Below are positions 8,198 to 15,887 of a stretch of 64,000 bases of DNA, one piece after another; positions within the stretch are counted from its first letter, which is position 1, and every line of letters starts with the position of its first letter. The notes below the pieces were generated by a model, which was not told where the DNA came from, did not search any database, and was given only the letters and a program-made list of their open reading frames with translations. Position numbers and translations under genes: made by a program. Location of the stretch: NCBI RefSeq assembly GCF_000373385.1, contig NZ_KB891326.1, positions 209,309 to 273,308 of the forward strand, written 5' to 3'. Origin of the DNA: Thiobacillus thioparus DSM 505. GTDB lineage: Bacteria; Pseudomonadota; Gammaproteobacteria; Burkholderiales; Thiobacillaceae.

Positions 8198-9553
8198 TCA
8201 GGCGTTAAACATATCGCGATAGATACCGCGTGCCCATTCCAGCGTTGCCTCGCCTTTGGCGGCATCGCGGTTCTCGAAGGTCTTGGTGTCCTTGGAGAAG
8301 CCCGTGATGATGTCCTTCTCGGTGCTGTAGTCGTAGCCGGCATCGACGCTGATGGCCTCCATCGGGTTGGCATTCACCATCGAGTAGCAGATGGTGCGCG
8401 GACTGACCCAGGAGATTTCCTTGCCTTGGGCGCGCGCCGCCAGCACCTTGGCGATGAAATGGCCTTCGGTGTTGGAGGTGTTGGCGCTCTTGGAATAGGG
8501 ATGCGGACGCGAGTCGCCGGTCACGTAGACATGGGGGTCGCCGATGATGTTGTAGAAGCGGGTGTCGATGTGGGCTTCCTTCTGGTTGCTCTTGCTCGAT
8601 GGCGCCATCAAGCCGAGATGTTCGATCAGCGTGGAACCGCGTACGTTGGCATAGATGGCCGCGTCGTCGAACTTGTATTCATCGAATTCGGTCTTGATGA
8701 TTTTCCTGTCCACATCGACGCCCGTCACTGCCTTGGACGGCAGCCATTCGATGTAATCCCGGTACAACTCATTGAAGGCCGCATGGAAGCCATCTTTCTT
8801 GATGGTGATTTCCGGGTTGGCATCCAGCACCAGAACCTTGCCCTTGACCTTGTTCTTTTTGAAGGTCGAGGCGAGCAGGCAGGCGCGCTCGTAGGGGCCG
8901 GGCAGGCAGCGGTAATTGCCGGACGGCACGGTTTGCACGAAGACGCCGCCCTCGAACTCCTTGACCTTGCGATGAATGGTGACGTGTTCGGTAGGCGAGA
9001 TGAAGCCGCCCGGGTAGATCTGGCGCAGAGCGGCCATCGTGTCCACGTCCGTTACGCCGATCTTGTCGTAGTCGTATGAGATGCCGGGTGCCAGGACCAG
9101 GAAATCGTACTTGATGTCACCTTCGTTGGTGGTCAGGGTCCGGCTGGTCCGATCCAAACCGGTTACCGTCGCGTTGAAATAGGTGTAATTGTTGTTGACG
9201 GCAGCGTCCAGGAAGCTGTGGTCGGCCAGAAACTCCAGGTTGATGAGACCGGCGTACCATAAGTTGCTGGAAAAGCAGGACGAATACATGTCGCGTTTTT
9301 CCACCAGGACCACGTCAAATTTCGGATATTCCTTCTTGGCGTATTTGGCGATGGTCAGGCCGGAGGTCCCTCCGCCCACAATGACCAGGCGCGGGCCCTT
9401 GGCTTTCGGGAGTGCCGCCATGGTGCGGGTGGCAACCGCGGGTGCGGCGTTGGCCACGGTCGATCGCGCTGTGCCGGCAAGACCCGCTGTTCCCGCAGCG
9501 AACATGGCGCCGCCCATTTTCATGAAATTACGTCTACTGTTATTCCCTTTCAT
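8198..9553 (-). CDS. FccB-like sulfide dehydrogenase flavoprotein
   Basis: The 451-residue protein starts at an ATG with a GGGAGGAAAC ribosome site. It begins with a Tat signal (SRRNFMKMGGAMFAAG) and so acts in the periplasm. An FAD motif RLVIVGGGTSGLT is at about residue 55. Both redox cysteines expected from flavocytochrome c sulfide dehydrogenase are visible, in YRCLPGPYERA and TICYSMV. It would oxidise sulfide, possibly the sulfide released by methanethiol oxidation. No FccA-type dihaem cytochrome gene is adjacent; a Rieske gene follows instead. Sulfide:quinone reductase is less likely given the Tat signal and FCSD-like C-terminus. Confidence 0.82.
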   Translation of the reverse strand: MKGNNSRRNFMKMGGAMFAAGTAGLAGTARSTVANAAPAVATRTMAALPKAKGPRLVIVGGGTSGLTIAKYAKKEYPKFDVVLVEKRDMYSSCFSSNLWYAGLINLEFLADHSFLDAAVNNNYTYFNATVTGLDRTSRTLTTNEGDIKYDFLVLAPGISYDYDKIGVTDVDTMAALRQIYPGGFISPTEHVTIHRKVKEFEGGVFVQTVPSGNYRCLPGPYERACLLASTFKKNKVKGKVLVLDANPEITIKKDGFHAAFNELYRDYIEWLPSKAVTGVDVDRKIIKTEFDEYKFDDAAIYANVRGSTLIEHLGLMAPSSKSNQKEAHIDTRFYNIIGDPHVYVTGDSRPHPYSKSANTSNTEGHFIAKVLAARAQGKEISWVSPRTICYSMVNANPMEAISVDAGYDYSTEKDIITGFSKDTKTFENRDAAKGEATLEWARGIYRDMFNA

Positions 9554-9633
9554 TCTTGTTTCCTCCCAAAAGACGACAAGTAAATGCTCGGCGTCCGGAC
9601 ACCGGAACCAAGCTACGCAAGCTGCTAGGGGCA

Positions 9634-9665
9634 AAAAATGCGGGCCCAGATGGGCCCGCCAAAAT
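9634..9665 (-). terminator. Intrinsic terminator after the small ferredoxin gene
   Basis: A perfect 9-bp inverted repeat (GCGGGCCCA / TGGGCCCGC) with a 2-base loop is followed on the minus strand by six T. It lies about 55 bases beyond the ferredoxin stop codon at 9720 and would end the mtoX-to-ferredoxin transcript, separating it from the sulfide dehydrogenase gene. Confidence 0.8.
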
Positions 9666-9719
9666 TAACGGGCAGGAGGAGTTATAGGAGAGGCCGCCCG
9701 TCAAAACAAAATCGATCGC

Positions 9720-9896
9720 TCATTCCATTTGCAAGGCTTTCGCCGGACACGCCGCAACCACCTGGCGCACCTGTTCTTCCGTGGCGTTCTCGGGCTGGAT
9801 CACGAACTTGCCGTCTTCCACTTTGAATACCTGCGGCAGCGTCTTGACGCAATTTCCGCTGTGACAGCAGGCTTTTTCATTCCAGACAACTTTCAT
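9720..9896 (-). CDS. Small divergent 4Fe-4S mono-cluster ferredoxin
   Basis: A 58-residue reading frame starts MKVVWNEKACCHSGNC and ends VAACPAKALQME, with a GAAAGGAA-type ribosome site. Cysteines 10, 11, 16 and 50 (the last in the CP dipeptide) match the compact divergent 4Fe-4S domain seen in YjdI-like proteins. It lies downstream of the fae-like gene on the same strand and upstream of the terminator at 9634. It could be an electron carrier for the C1/sulfur block; the partner is unknown. Confidence 0.72.
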   Translation of the reverse strand: MKVVWNEKACCHSGNCVKTLPQVFKVEDGKFVIQPENATEEQVRQVVAACPAKALQME

Positions 9897-9973
9897 CGTG
9901 CCTTCCTTTCGTTGATTAACCAGTCGAAACTCTTCATGAACAGTCTTTGCAGACCACGCCGTTATTCTGCGCG

Positions 9974-10030
9974 CTGGCAGGAAAATTCCTATCCGGGGAA
10001 CTACCTACCCCCTGGCAGGAAATTACCTGC
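9974..10030. repeat. Short direct repeat CTGGCAGGAAA
   Basis: CTGGCAGGAAA occurs at 9974-9984 and again at 10012-10022, 38 bp apart. Each is followed by a near-copy of ATTCCT (ATTCCT, TTACCT), and the first forms a palindrome AGGAAAATTCCT. It lies in the gap between the fae-like and ferredoxin genes; function unknown. Confidence 0.4.
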
Positions 10031-10038
10031 AAGTGGCC

Positions 10039-10578
10039 TCAGGCATCGGGGTCGTACATGTCATGGCGAATACTGTTCCGATTGGCGATCAGTTCGTCGA
10101 TGCCAGGTTCGTCGTTGAGCGCACGCTTGATTGCGAGCTTGGTCGCTTCGTAGTTGGTGCGATAGAGATCTTTGTGATCAAGATTGGGATCGGTCGCGCA
10201 ACGCGGATCGATCCATACCAGGCTGACGATGCACAGATCGTTGACCTGATCGCGCGGCAGGATGCCTTCGATCACGCAGTCCAGAACGGCGTCTGCAGTG
10301 GCCGCCTGGACCGTGCCACCGAACAGGTCGACGTAGGCCATGCTTTTCATGGTGACCTTGGGCACCATCAGGGTGGCGGGACGCACCTGCTGATTGCAGG
10401 CCCGGATGGCGAACATGCGGGTGTGGCCTGCGGTCTGTCCCATCATGTTGGCGAAGGCGTGTCCGACGGGTCCGTCGACGGTGCCGATCAGGATTTCCGG
10501 CATGGCGTCGGTGAACTGACCTTCCCGGGCGAGGATGGTGGCTTCGCCTGTTTTGAAAATGATCGTGTTGTGATCCAT
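10039..10578 (-). CDS. Formaldehyde-activating enzyme (Fae)-like protein
   Basis: The 179-residue protein starts at the ATG at 10578 (GAAAGGA ribosome site). It matches Fae over most of its length, for example RPATLMVPKVTM, EGILPRDQVNDL and NYEATKLAIKRALNDEP. Fae condenses formaldehyde with tetrahydromethanopterin. By eye, the conserved histidine of the VAHID segment in canonical Fae falls on Met (DAMPEILIG), so this may be a paralogue of altered function, a formaldehyde sensor or a carrier. Its place downstream of mtoX-sco-mauG fits a role with formaldehyde released by methanethiol oxidation. Canonical Fae may be elsewhere in the genome. Confidence 0.82.
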   Translation of the reverse strand: MDHNTIIFKTGEATILAREGQFTDAMPEILIGTVDGPVGHAFANMMGQTAGHTRMFAIRACNQQVRPATLMVPKVTMKSMAYVDLFGGTVQAATADAVLDCVIEGILPRDQVNDLCIVSLVWIDPRCATDPNLDHKDLYRTNYEATKLAIKRALNDEPGIDELIANRNSIRHDMYDPDA

Positions 10579-10659
10579 GTTTTTCCTTTCGACATTCAGT
10601 GCAGTTTGATGGTGGGTTTGTTTGGGGATTTGATGATGTTGGTGAGGGTGCCGAGTACG

Positions 10660-10833
10660 ACTTTGAATAGCAGGCGGCACAGTCGCCGACCGCGAAGATG
10701 CGGGCACAGTCGATCAGGGCGACTCCGGCCTGGCCACGCCGACCAGGCGGTCACCCGAGCGTGTGATCAACTCGAGTCCCCCTGCACCGCCGCCGATCGC
10801 GATGATGCGGTGGGGGCTCTGCGGGTCGGGCAA
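10660..10833 (-). pseudogene. Remnant of a type II NADH dehydrogenase (ndh-like)
   Basis: From a TTG at 10833 (AGGAG upstream) the minus strand reads HRIIAIGGGAGGLELITR, the N-terminal FAD motif of NDH-2. It reaches a stop at 10714. About 10 bases later, in another frame, it reads ARIFAVGDCAAC, the second FAD motif from the C-terminal half of the same family. Only the two ends of the gene are left, so an internal deletion of several hundred bases is likely. It sits between the mauG-like and fae-like genes. Confidence 0.65.
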
Positions 10834-10883
10834 ATTCTTCTCCTTTATATTTCGAGAGGGGCCGGGATGGAATGGCGCCCAGT

Positions 10884-12089
10884 TCAGGGCTGGCTGGCGT
10901 TGATCAGGTCCAAGTATGTGTCGCTCGGATCTTGAGCCGGAACAGGCAGATTTTCTGGCGCTTGCCGTGCATCGCGCACTAGCGCGGCGACGTTGTCGCC
11001 AGTCAGGCTCTTCAGGAATGCAACCAGAGCAGATTTTTCCTCTGATGTCAGATTCAAACGCACTATAAGGGGAGATTTTTCGGGATTGTCGATTCCACCC
11101 TTGTCGTAGAAATCGACGACTTCCTCCAGCGTGCTCAGCGAGCCGTCATGCATATAGGGGGAGGTCAGTTCCACGTCGCGTAGGATAGGGGTCTTGTAGG
11201 CCCAGCTGTCTTTCGGGTTGAACGTGACTTCATAGCGCCCTACGTCAGGCAGTGGCGGCTCGAACGGCTTGAGATGCTTGGCATTCACGTCGACGAACAC
11301 ATTGGGTGCAAGTTGTACGCGATAGCTCTTGCGATCGGGAAACATGGTGCGTTCCCAGCCAAGCCCGGTGTTGTGGAATTTGTGATCGGTGAACAGCGCG
11401 CTTTTCTCGCCTACCGAGTGGCAGGTGACGCAGCGCCCCTTGCCCATGAACACCTGGAAACCACGCTGTTCCTTGGTATTCAGCGCATTCTTCTCGCCTC
11501 CGTAGTACCAGCGGTCGAAACGGGAGTTTCCGGAAACCAGAGTGCGCTCATAGCTGGCCAGGGCCTGACCAAGGCGCTCGGCATTGACCGGGCCATTGAA
11601 AGCAGTTTCGAATAGACCCTTGTATTCGGGCAGTTGGCGCACTTTTTCAACGACATAGCCGATCGACGGCATGTCCATTTCATTCTTGCTCAGCAGTGGA
11701 CCCCAGATCTGGTCTTCCAGATGCGGTTCGCGTCCATCGTGGAACAGACTGCGCTGATAGCCCACGTTGAATATGGTGGGCGAGTTACGGCGATGGCTGC
11801 GGCCTTCGAGGCCAATCGCAGCACCCAGTTCGTGTGAGGTGAATCCTTGCTCGGGCACATGGCACATGCCGCAGGACATGACGTTGTTGTGGGAAAGACG
11901 TCGATCCATGAACAGGCGGCGTCCGAGATCGATTTTTTCTTGAGTCAGAGGATTGGATGCAGGAATGACGAGAGGCGGCAGACCCAGCGGGATGGGCAGA
12001 TTGACAGGGGTGTCGGCATGTACGATTGGTGATAGAGAGGACAACACGCTGGCCATCGAGAGCCAGCGCAGGGCACGAATTACTTTCAT
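10884..12089 (-). CDS. MauG/cytochrome c peroxidase-like dihaem protein
   Basis: The 401-residue protein has a signal peptide (cleavage near VHA, residue 25) and two haem c motifs, CGMCH at 73-77 and CVTCH at 220-224. The YMHDGSLSTLEEVVDFYDKGG segment near the C-terminus is typical of the CcpA/MauG family. It acts in the periplasm, reducing peroxide or oxidising a protein partner. Its start overlaps the sco stop (ATGA). A mauG gene behind mtoX and SCO is the arrangement reported for methanethiol oxidase operons. It may mature MtoX or remove the hydrogen peroxide formed. Confidence 0.88.
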   Translation of the reverse strand: MKVIRALRWLSMASVLSSLSPIVHADTPVNLPIPLGLPPLVIPASNPLTQEKIDLGRRLFMDRRLSHNNVMSCGMCHVPEQGFTSHELGAAIGLEGRSHRRNSPTIFNVGYQRSLFHDGREPHLEDQIWGPLLSKNEMDMPSIGYVVEKVRQLPEYKGLFETAFNGPVNAERLGQALASYERTLVSGNSRFDRWYYGGEKNALNTKEQRGFQVFMGKGRCVTCHSVGEKSALFTDHKFHNTGLGWERTMFPDRKSYRVQLAPNVFVDVNAKHLKPFEPPLPDVGRYEVTFNPKDSWAYKTPILRDVELTSPYMHDGSLSTLEEVVDFYDKGGIDNPEKSPLIVRLNLTSEEKSALVAFLKSLTGDNVAALVRDARQAPENLPVPAQDPSDTYLDLINASQP

Positions 12090-12841
12090 GGCAGTTTTAT
12101 ACCTTCTTCCATTAACAAAGTGAGAATGTCGTTGTAGACGACGTCGGGTCCTAGATAGGAGGCGGTGTAGATTTCCCGGATGACATGGTTAGGGTCAATC
12201 AGAAAGACCTTCAGTACATGGCTTTTTGCGTTGATAGGCTTTAGGGTGACGGGGTCGACACCGACATAGACATCCTGGCCGTATGCATCCAGTATCGGGA
12301 CAAGATCGCGTAGCGATGCCGTGGTGAGAAAATCCCACTGCACATCATGATTCCCGTGCGCATTGTCGCCTGCGTAGAGCTTGAGCACTTCAGGCGTATC
12401 GTGCTCGGGGTCGAACGAAACACTGACGAGACGAACTTTTCCCTTCAGTGCAGGTAGTGCCTGCAAGCGGCTCTGCAAATTGTGAAACACGAGGTAAGCA
12501 TAGGGACATCCTGCCGGGTCGGCACAACTCGAGTAAATAAATGACAATAGCGTGACTTTGCCTCCGGTGAACTCGGATAGCGCGCGTGTTTTGCCATTTA
12601 TATCCAGTACCTTGCCATCTGGCGCGGGTTTGATCGCATAAAGCTTGTAGCTACCAGGCGGATGGGGCTTAAAGTCCATGATCACCCCGGCTTGTTCGGT
12701 AATTTCCTTGGACTGATCGCCATCAGAAGCATTGGCGATGGAAGCACCAGTCAAAACCAGCGTCATGAGCACGGAAAAAAAACCGCCCCCCCGCAAGGGG
12801 AGGCGGAGAGCCCCAACAATGTAAGCGCTCAGTTTGGACAT
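12086..12841 (-). CDS. SCO1/SenC copper-handling protein of the mtoX operon
   Basis: The 251-residue thioredoxin-fold protein has an N-terminal signal or anchor (ends near ANA, residue 38). The copper-binding cysteines are in CADPAGCP, one residue longer than the CxxxC of most SCO proteins, and the metal histidine is in SHVLKVFLID. MtoX is copper dependent, so this is probably its copper chaperone. It starts five bases after mtoX. Codons of its signal peptide contain a textbook intrinsic terminator (12775-12806). A downstream ATG at 12766 is possible but would leave a poor signal peptide. Confidence 0.85.
   Translation of the reverse strand: MSKLSAYIVGALRLPLRGGGFFSVLMTLVLTGASIANASDGDQSKEITEQAGVIMDFKPHPPGSYKLYAIKPAPDGKVLDINGKTRALSEFTGGKVTLLSFIYSSCADPAGCPYAYLVFHNLQSRLQALPALKGKVRLVSVSFDPEHDTPEVLKLYAGDNAHGNHDVQWDFLTTASLRDLVPILDAYGQDVYVGVDPVTLKPINAKSHVLKVFLIDPNHVIREIYTASYLGPDVVYNDILTLLMEEGIKLP
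12775..12806 (-). terminator. Intrinsic terminator/attenuator inside the start of sco
   Basis: On the minus strand CCGCCTCCCC (12806-12797) pairs with GGGGGGGCGG (12792-12783), all ten positions with one G-T, around a TTGC loop. Eight T follow (12782-12775). It is 40 bases beyond the mtoX stop and within the first codons of sco. It probably ends most mtoX transcripts and sets a low level of sco-mauG. Confidence 0.82.
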
Positions 12842-12845
12842 CAAA

Positions 12846-14231
12846 TTATTTACCCTTCGGCTCGGTCAGTGCGAGCTTGAGGCTGTCCAGATTCTGCGAT
12901 CCTGCAGCCAGCGGCTGCAACTTGCTCAAGTCGAGCGCCTGGAATTTCATGTGGTGGGCGCGACCGAGCTTCTCTTTGTAGAAGTCGATACTGAAGCCGA
13001 GCGTGAGTTTCTTGCCGTTCCAGTTGTACATCTTCAGGAACTGCTCGTCGTCCTTGCCCTTCTTGTCCCAGTTGCCCAGCAGGGAGGTGGTGAAATATAC
13101 CCGCTTGCCGTCGAAGGATTGCGACACCATGTTGACTTGGGAGCCGATCTTCTTCGAATAGACTTCTTTCGGCTTCATCGGGTTGCTGAAATCGTAGAAG
13201 CGCGTCATGCCTTCCATCATGGTATTGACCCACAGGCCCTTGCCGTTGGCGGTCATGGAAATATCCACCGGCAACGGAACATCCGCGGGGTTGCCGATGG
13301 TGCCGACGTCGTACGACTGCCATTCACCTTGCTTGTCCTGCTTGATGACATACAGCTTGGAAGTCAAGGCGGTGGCGGTCACGGCCCAGTTGTCGCCTTT
13401 TTTCAGCGACCAGCGGATTTCCAGTGGCGCACCGGGCACATCGAAGATTTTCTTGGGCTCCATGGTCTTCAGATCCCATATGGCCATGGTCTTGCCAAAG
13501 TGCTTCATGGCGTCGGGATCCTTGACCATCTTGCCGAGATCCATCATATAGTTGTTCCAGCCGGTGAAGCTAGACGTCAGCAAGACGTTCTTCTGCGGGT
13601 TGATGCCGAGGTCATAACCATAACCATCGCCCATGACGCCGCCAATCTTGGTGGTGGGCATGTCATGCTTGGAAATCAACGCGCCCTCGTTGTTGTAAAT
13701 GGCGATGCCGGTCACGCCGCCATGATCCTTGGTATTGGACAGGGCCTGTACCATCATGCGGCCGGGTAGTGCGTAGAAGGTGTGCGGACCGACATAGCCA
13801 GTCTTCTCGGCGAAATCTGTGATGGTCTTGACCAGCGTCGGCTTGGCCGGGTTGGTGTGAATGTCGAACACGAAAATCTTGTTACTGTCCAGAGCACCCG
13901 CCCACAGATAACGACGGTCATCGGTGAAGCCAGTATGGTGTGCTTCGCCACGGCCACCTACGGACAGGTAGTTGATCACTTTGCCATAGGTTTTGGAGCC
14001 AGGGCGCACGTCCACGGTTACGAGTTTGTCTGAGCCGTCGCCGACGCCTTCGACACCCAGTGTCCAGACATAGACTACATCTTCTTGGCCTTTGATGAGT
14101 GGCGTGAACGGCGAGTTACAGGTCTCATCCGCATAAGTAGTTGCCGGCAGGGTGGTCACACCCAATGCAACAGTGGCAGAAACGGCGGCCGCCAGGGCCT
14201 TCAGTGAAAAGCGGTTATTACATTTGGGCAT
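12846..14231 (-). CDS. mtoX: Methanethiol oxidase (SBP56 family)
   Basis: The 461-residue SBP56-family protein has a signal peptide (about residues 1-34), so it is periplasmic. Histidine clusters likely to bind copper are visible: HH at 98-99 (GEAHHTGF), His150 (VGPHTFY) and HH near residue 433 (RAHHMKF). Family members oxidise methanethiol to formaldehyde, sulfide and hydrogen peroxide. The following SCO and mauG genes match the published mtoX operon layout, which separates it from plain selenium-binding proteins. A sigma-54 promoter (14327-14341) and several dyads lie upstream. Confidence 0.9.
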   Translation of the reverse strand: MPKCNNRFSLKALAAAVSATVALGVTTLPATTYADETCNSPFTPLIKGQEDVVYVWTLGVEGVGDGSDKLVTVDVRPGSKTYGKVINYLSVGGRGEAHHTGFTDDRRYLWAGALDSNKIFVFDIHTNPAKPTLVKTITDFAEKTGYVGPHTFYALPGRMMVQALSNTKDHGGVTGIAIYNNEGALISKHDMPTTKIGGVMGDGYGYDLGINPQKNVLLTSSFTGWNNYMMDLGKMVKDPDAMKHFGKTMAIWDLKTMEPKKIFDVPGAPLEIRWSLKKGDNWAVTATALTSKLYVIKQDKQGEWQSYDVGTIGNPADVPLPVDISMTANGKGLWVNTMMEGMTRFYDFSNPMKPKEVYSKKIGSQVNMVSQSFDGKRVYFTTSLLGNWDKKGKDDEQFLKMYNWNGKKLTLGFSIDFYKEKLGRAHHMKFQALDLSKLQPLAAGSQNLDSLKLALTEPKGK

Positions 14232-14326
14232 ATCGGTCTCCTTATCTTTGAACGGACAAACTCAGCGACGCAACGCTCTCTAATAGATCATGGATAAGCT
14301 AGAGCGAAGTTCGCGCCTTACGTTAA

Positions 14327-14341
14327 GCAATGCTCATGCCA
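14327..14341 (-). promoter_or_regulatory. Sigma-54 promoter of mtoX
   Basis: The minus strand reads TGGCAT-GAGCA-TTGC, a one-base departure from the TGGCAC-N5-TTGC consensus with exact -24/-12 spacing. It lies about 95 bases from the mtoX start codon. Confidence 0.75.
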
Positions 14342-14382
14342 TGCATTCTTTTTCATATAAATCAAAATGTTCCGTTGTTTAT

Positions 14383-14454
14383 ATAAGGGTTTACCCTTAT
14401 GTCTTTTGCGTATAAATAATTATCTTTCCGTGGATTGTTAGGGGTTTACCCTTA
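14383..14454. promoter_or_regulatory. Paired operator dyads upstream of mtoX
   Basis: ATAAGGGT-TT-ACCCTTAT (14383-14400) is a perfect 8-bp dyad. TAGGGGT-TT-ACCCTTA (14439-14454) is a second copy with one mismatch. Centres are 55 bp apart, about five helical turns, as expected for cooperative binding. The regulator is unknown; the adjacent CysB-like protein or the sigma-54 activator at 37569 are candidates. Confidence 0.65.
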
Positions 14455-14479
14455 GTCCGATTGTTACTGAACGACTCGG

Positions 14480-14514
14480 GACGGTGTGACAATCTGTCTC
14501 ACCCCCAGGTCACT
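14480..14514. promoter_or_regulatory. Enhancer-like box shared with the formate dehydrogenase promoter
   Basis: This 35-bp segment matches 29105-29139 at 29 of 35 positions. Its core GTGTGACA-ATC-TGTCTCAC is a near-perfect dyad. Its centre is 152 bp from the 5' end of the mtoX -24 element, against 151 bp at the formate dehydrogenase promoter. This is typical of a sigma-54 activator site. Confidence 0.7.
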
Positions 14515-14755
14515 ATAGTAGTCAGCGCTTCACCGACAACAGATCAATGGAAGGAACCAGGCTGATTCGATGGGCGCCAAGCCTGGATATGGGTGCATTT
14601 TCCTGATAGACGAGAATGCCAATGATTTGGTTGCGGCAGGATGCGATGCCTTGCAAATTGCTGCCATTCGAGCGCGAGAGAATTCAATTCTTGATTTCTG
14701 CCGATGGATGACAAATTGCTTGATAGGCCCATCAAGCCGAATCAATCGCGTGGTA

Positions 14756-15730
14756 TTAATAATTCCGGATGGCTAAAGTTGCGAATAGTTCGTCCCGTTC
14801 GACTGGCGTGCTGACTTTCGCGGCTCGATCTACAACTTCTCGCGACAGGTGACTGGAAAAAGTCCTGATGAAGTCGTAATGACAAGCGCGCAGGAACAGG
14901 CCTTTGCGGAAACCGATGCGGGTAATACTGGGTTCGAACAGATGGCTGGCATCCAGAAAACTGAGATCGCTATCATGGCTTTCATCTTCTGCCATCTCCG
15001 CCAGAATACCCACCCCAAGCCCTAGGCGGATGTAGGTCTTGATCACATCCGCATCGGTGGCGGTAAGCGCTACGCGGGGCGCGAGTCCGCGTCGTTGGAA
15101 GGCATCGTTGATATGAGAGCGATCGGTGAAACCGAACACATAAGTGAGAATGGGATATTCCCCTACTGCCTCCAGAGTTAATGGTTCAGCCATCTCTAGA
15201 GCATGTCCCCTGGGTACCACTACAGCGCGATTCCAGCGATAGCAAGGCAGCATGATCAGTTCATCGAAGAGATGCAGGGATTCCGTGGCGATGGCAAAGT
15301 CGATTCCGCCACTGGCTGCCATTTCCGCGATCTGGGCCGGGCTGCCCTGGTGGAGATGTAGGCTCAGTTCAGGGTATGTGCGCCTGAAGGTCCGGATGAC
15401 GGGGGGCAGCACGTAGCGGGCCTGCGTATGAGTCGTGGCAATAGACAGTTCACCGCTACTCGGGTCACTGAACTCGAGTGAGACTCGGCGGATCGCCTCT
15501 ATGTTGGCAAGCGTGCATTCAGCCAATTCCATGACTGCCCGTCCAGCTGCGGTACATCCAATAAGTTGGCGTCCAGCGCGTTCGAATAGAGGTACGCCCA
15601 ATTCTTCCTCAAGCAATCGGAGTTGTTTACTCAAACTAGGTTGCGACTTGAACAGCCGTTCAGCAGCGCTGGTGACATTGAACCCGCTGTGGGCTAGCGC
15701 TAGAAGATAGCGTAGCTGTTGTAACTGCAT
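14756..15730 (-). CDS. CysB-like LysR-family regulator
   Basis: The 324-residue protein starts at MQLQQLRYLLAL, which aligns with the start of CysB; the longer upstream frame is not needed. The N-terminal winged helix has the LysR pattern (SQPSLSKQLRLLEEELG). CysB-specific stretches follow: IATTHTQARYVLP, LHLHQGSPAQIAEM, MLPCYRWNRAVVVP, and TATDADVIKTYIRLGLGVGI. CysB proteins sense sulfur status through (acetyl)serine, sulfide or thiosulfate and control sulfur assimilation and sulfonate use. Its position between mtoX and a DsrC-like gene suggests control of one or both. Confidence 0.87.
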   Translation of the reverse strand: MQLQQLRYLLALAHSGFNVTSAAERLFKSQPSLSKQLRLLEEELGVPLFERAGRQLIGCTAAGRAVMELAECTLANIEAIRRVSLEFSDPSSGELSIATTHTQARYVLPPVIRTFRRTYPELSLHLHQGSPAQIAEMAASGGIDFAIATESLHLFDELIMLPCYRWNRAVVVPRGHALEMAEPLTLEAVGEYPILTYVFGFTDRSHINDAFQRRGLAPRVALTATDADVIKTYIRLGLGVGILAEMAEDESHDSDLSFLDASHLFEPSITRIGFRKGLFLRACHYDFIRTFSSHLSREVVDRAAKVSTPVERDELFATLAIRNY

Positions 15731-15800
15731 GGGCCACTCCTCTGGATAACGGTAACAACATAGCGCAATTAGCGCCAATCTCCGGTGACCATAGCTTTTA

Positions 15801-15816
15801 GCCATGGGACCATGGC
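15801..15816. promoter_or_regulatory. Dyad in the divergent cysB-like/tusE-like promoter
   Basis: GCCATGG-GA-CCATGGC is a perfect inverted repeat with 7-bp arms, midway between the two divergent start codons (15730 and 15888). It is a candidate operator, perhaps for the CysB-like protein itself. Confidence 0.4.
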
Positions 15817-15887
15817 CAAGCGTGATTTCACAGTACCGCTGTAGTCCGTTACCTTGCAAACTTGAATTCATGAGCAAGGAATGGGCC

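Larger units (their letters stand above)
14232..14755. other. mtoX control region (524 bp)
   Basis: No gene is apparent. Reading from mtoX outward it holds a sigma-54 promoter (14327-14341), two TAAGGGT-type dyads (14383-14400, 14439-14454) and a box shared with the formate dehydrogenase operon (14480-14514). The part from 14520 to the regulator stop at 14756 shows nothing recognisable. Confidence 0.7.

Noticed and set aside
12846-14231. Plain selenium-binding protein label for the SBP56 gene
   Set aside because: Signal peptide plus adjoining SCO and mauG genes match the methanethiol oxidase layout.
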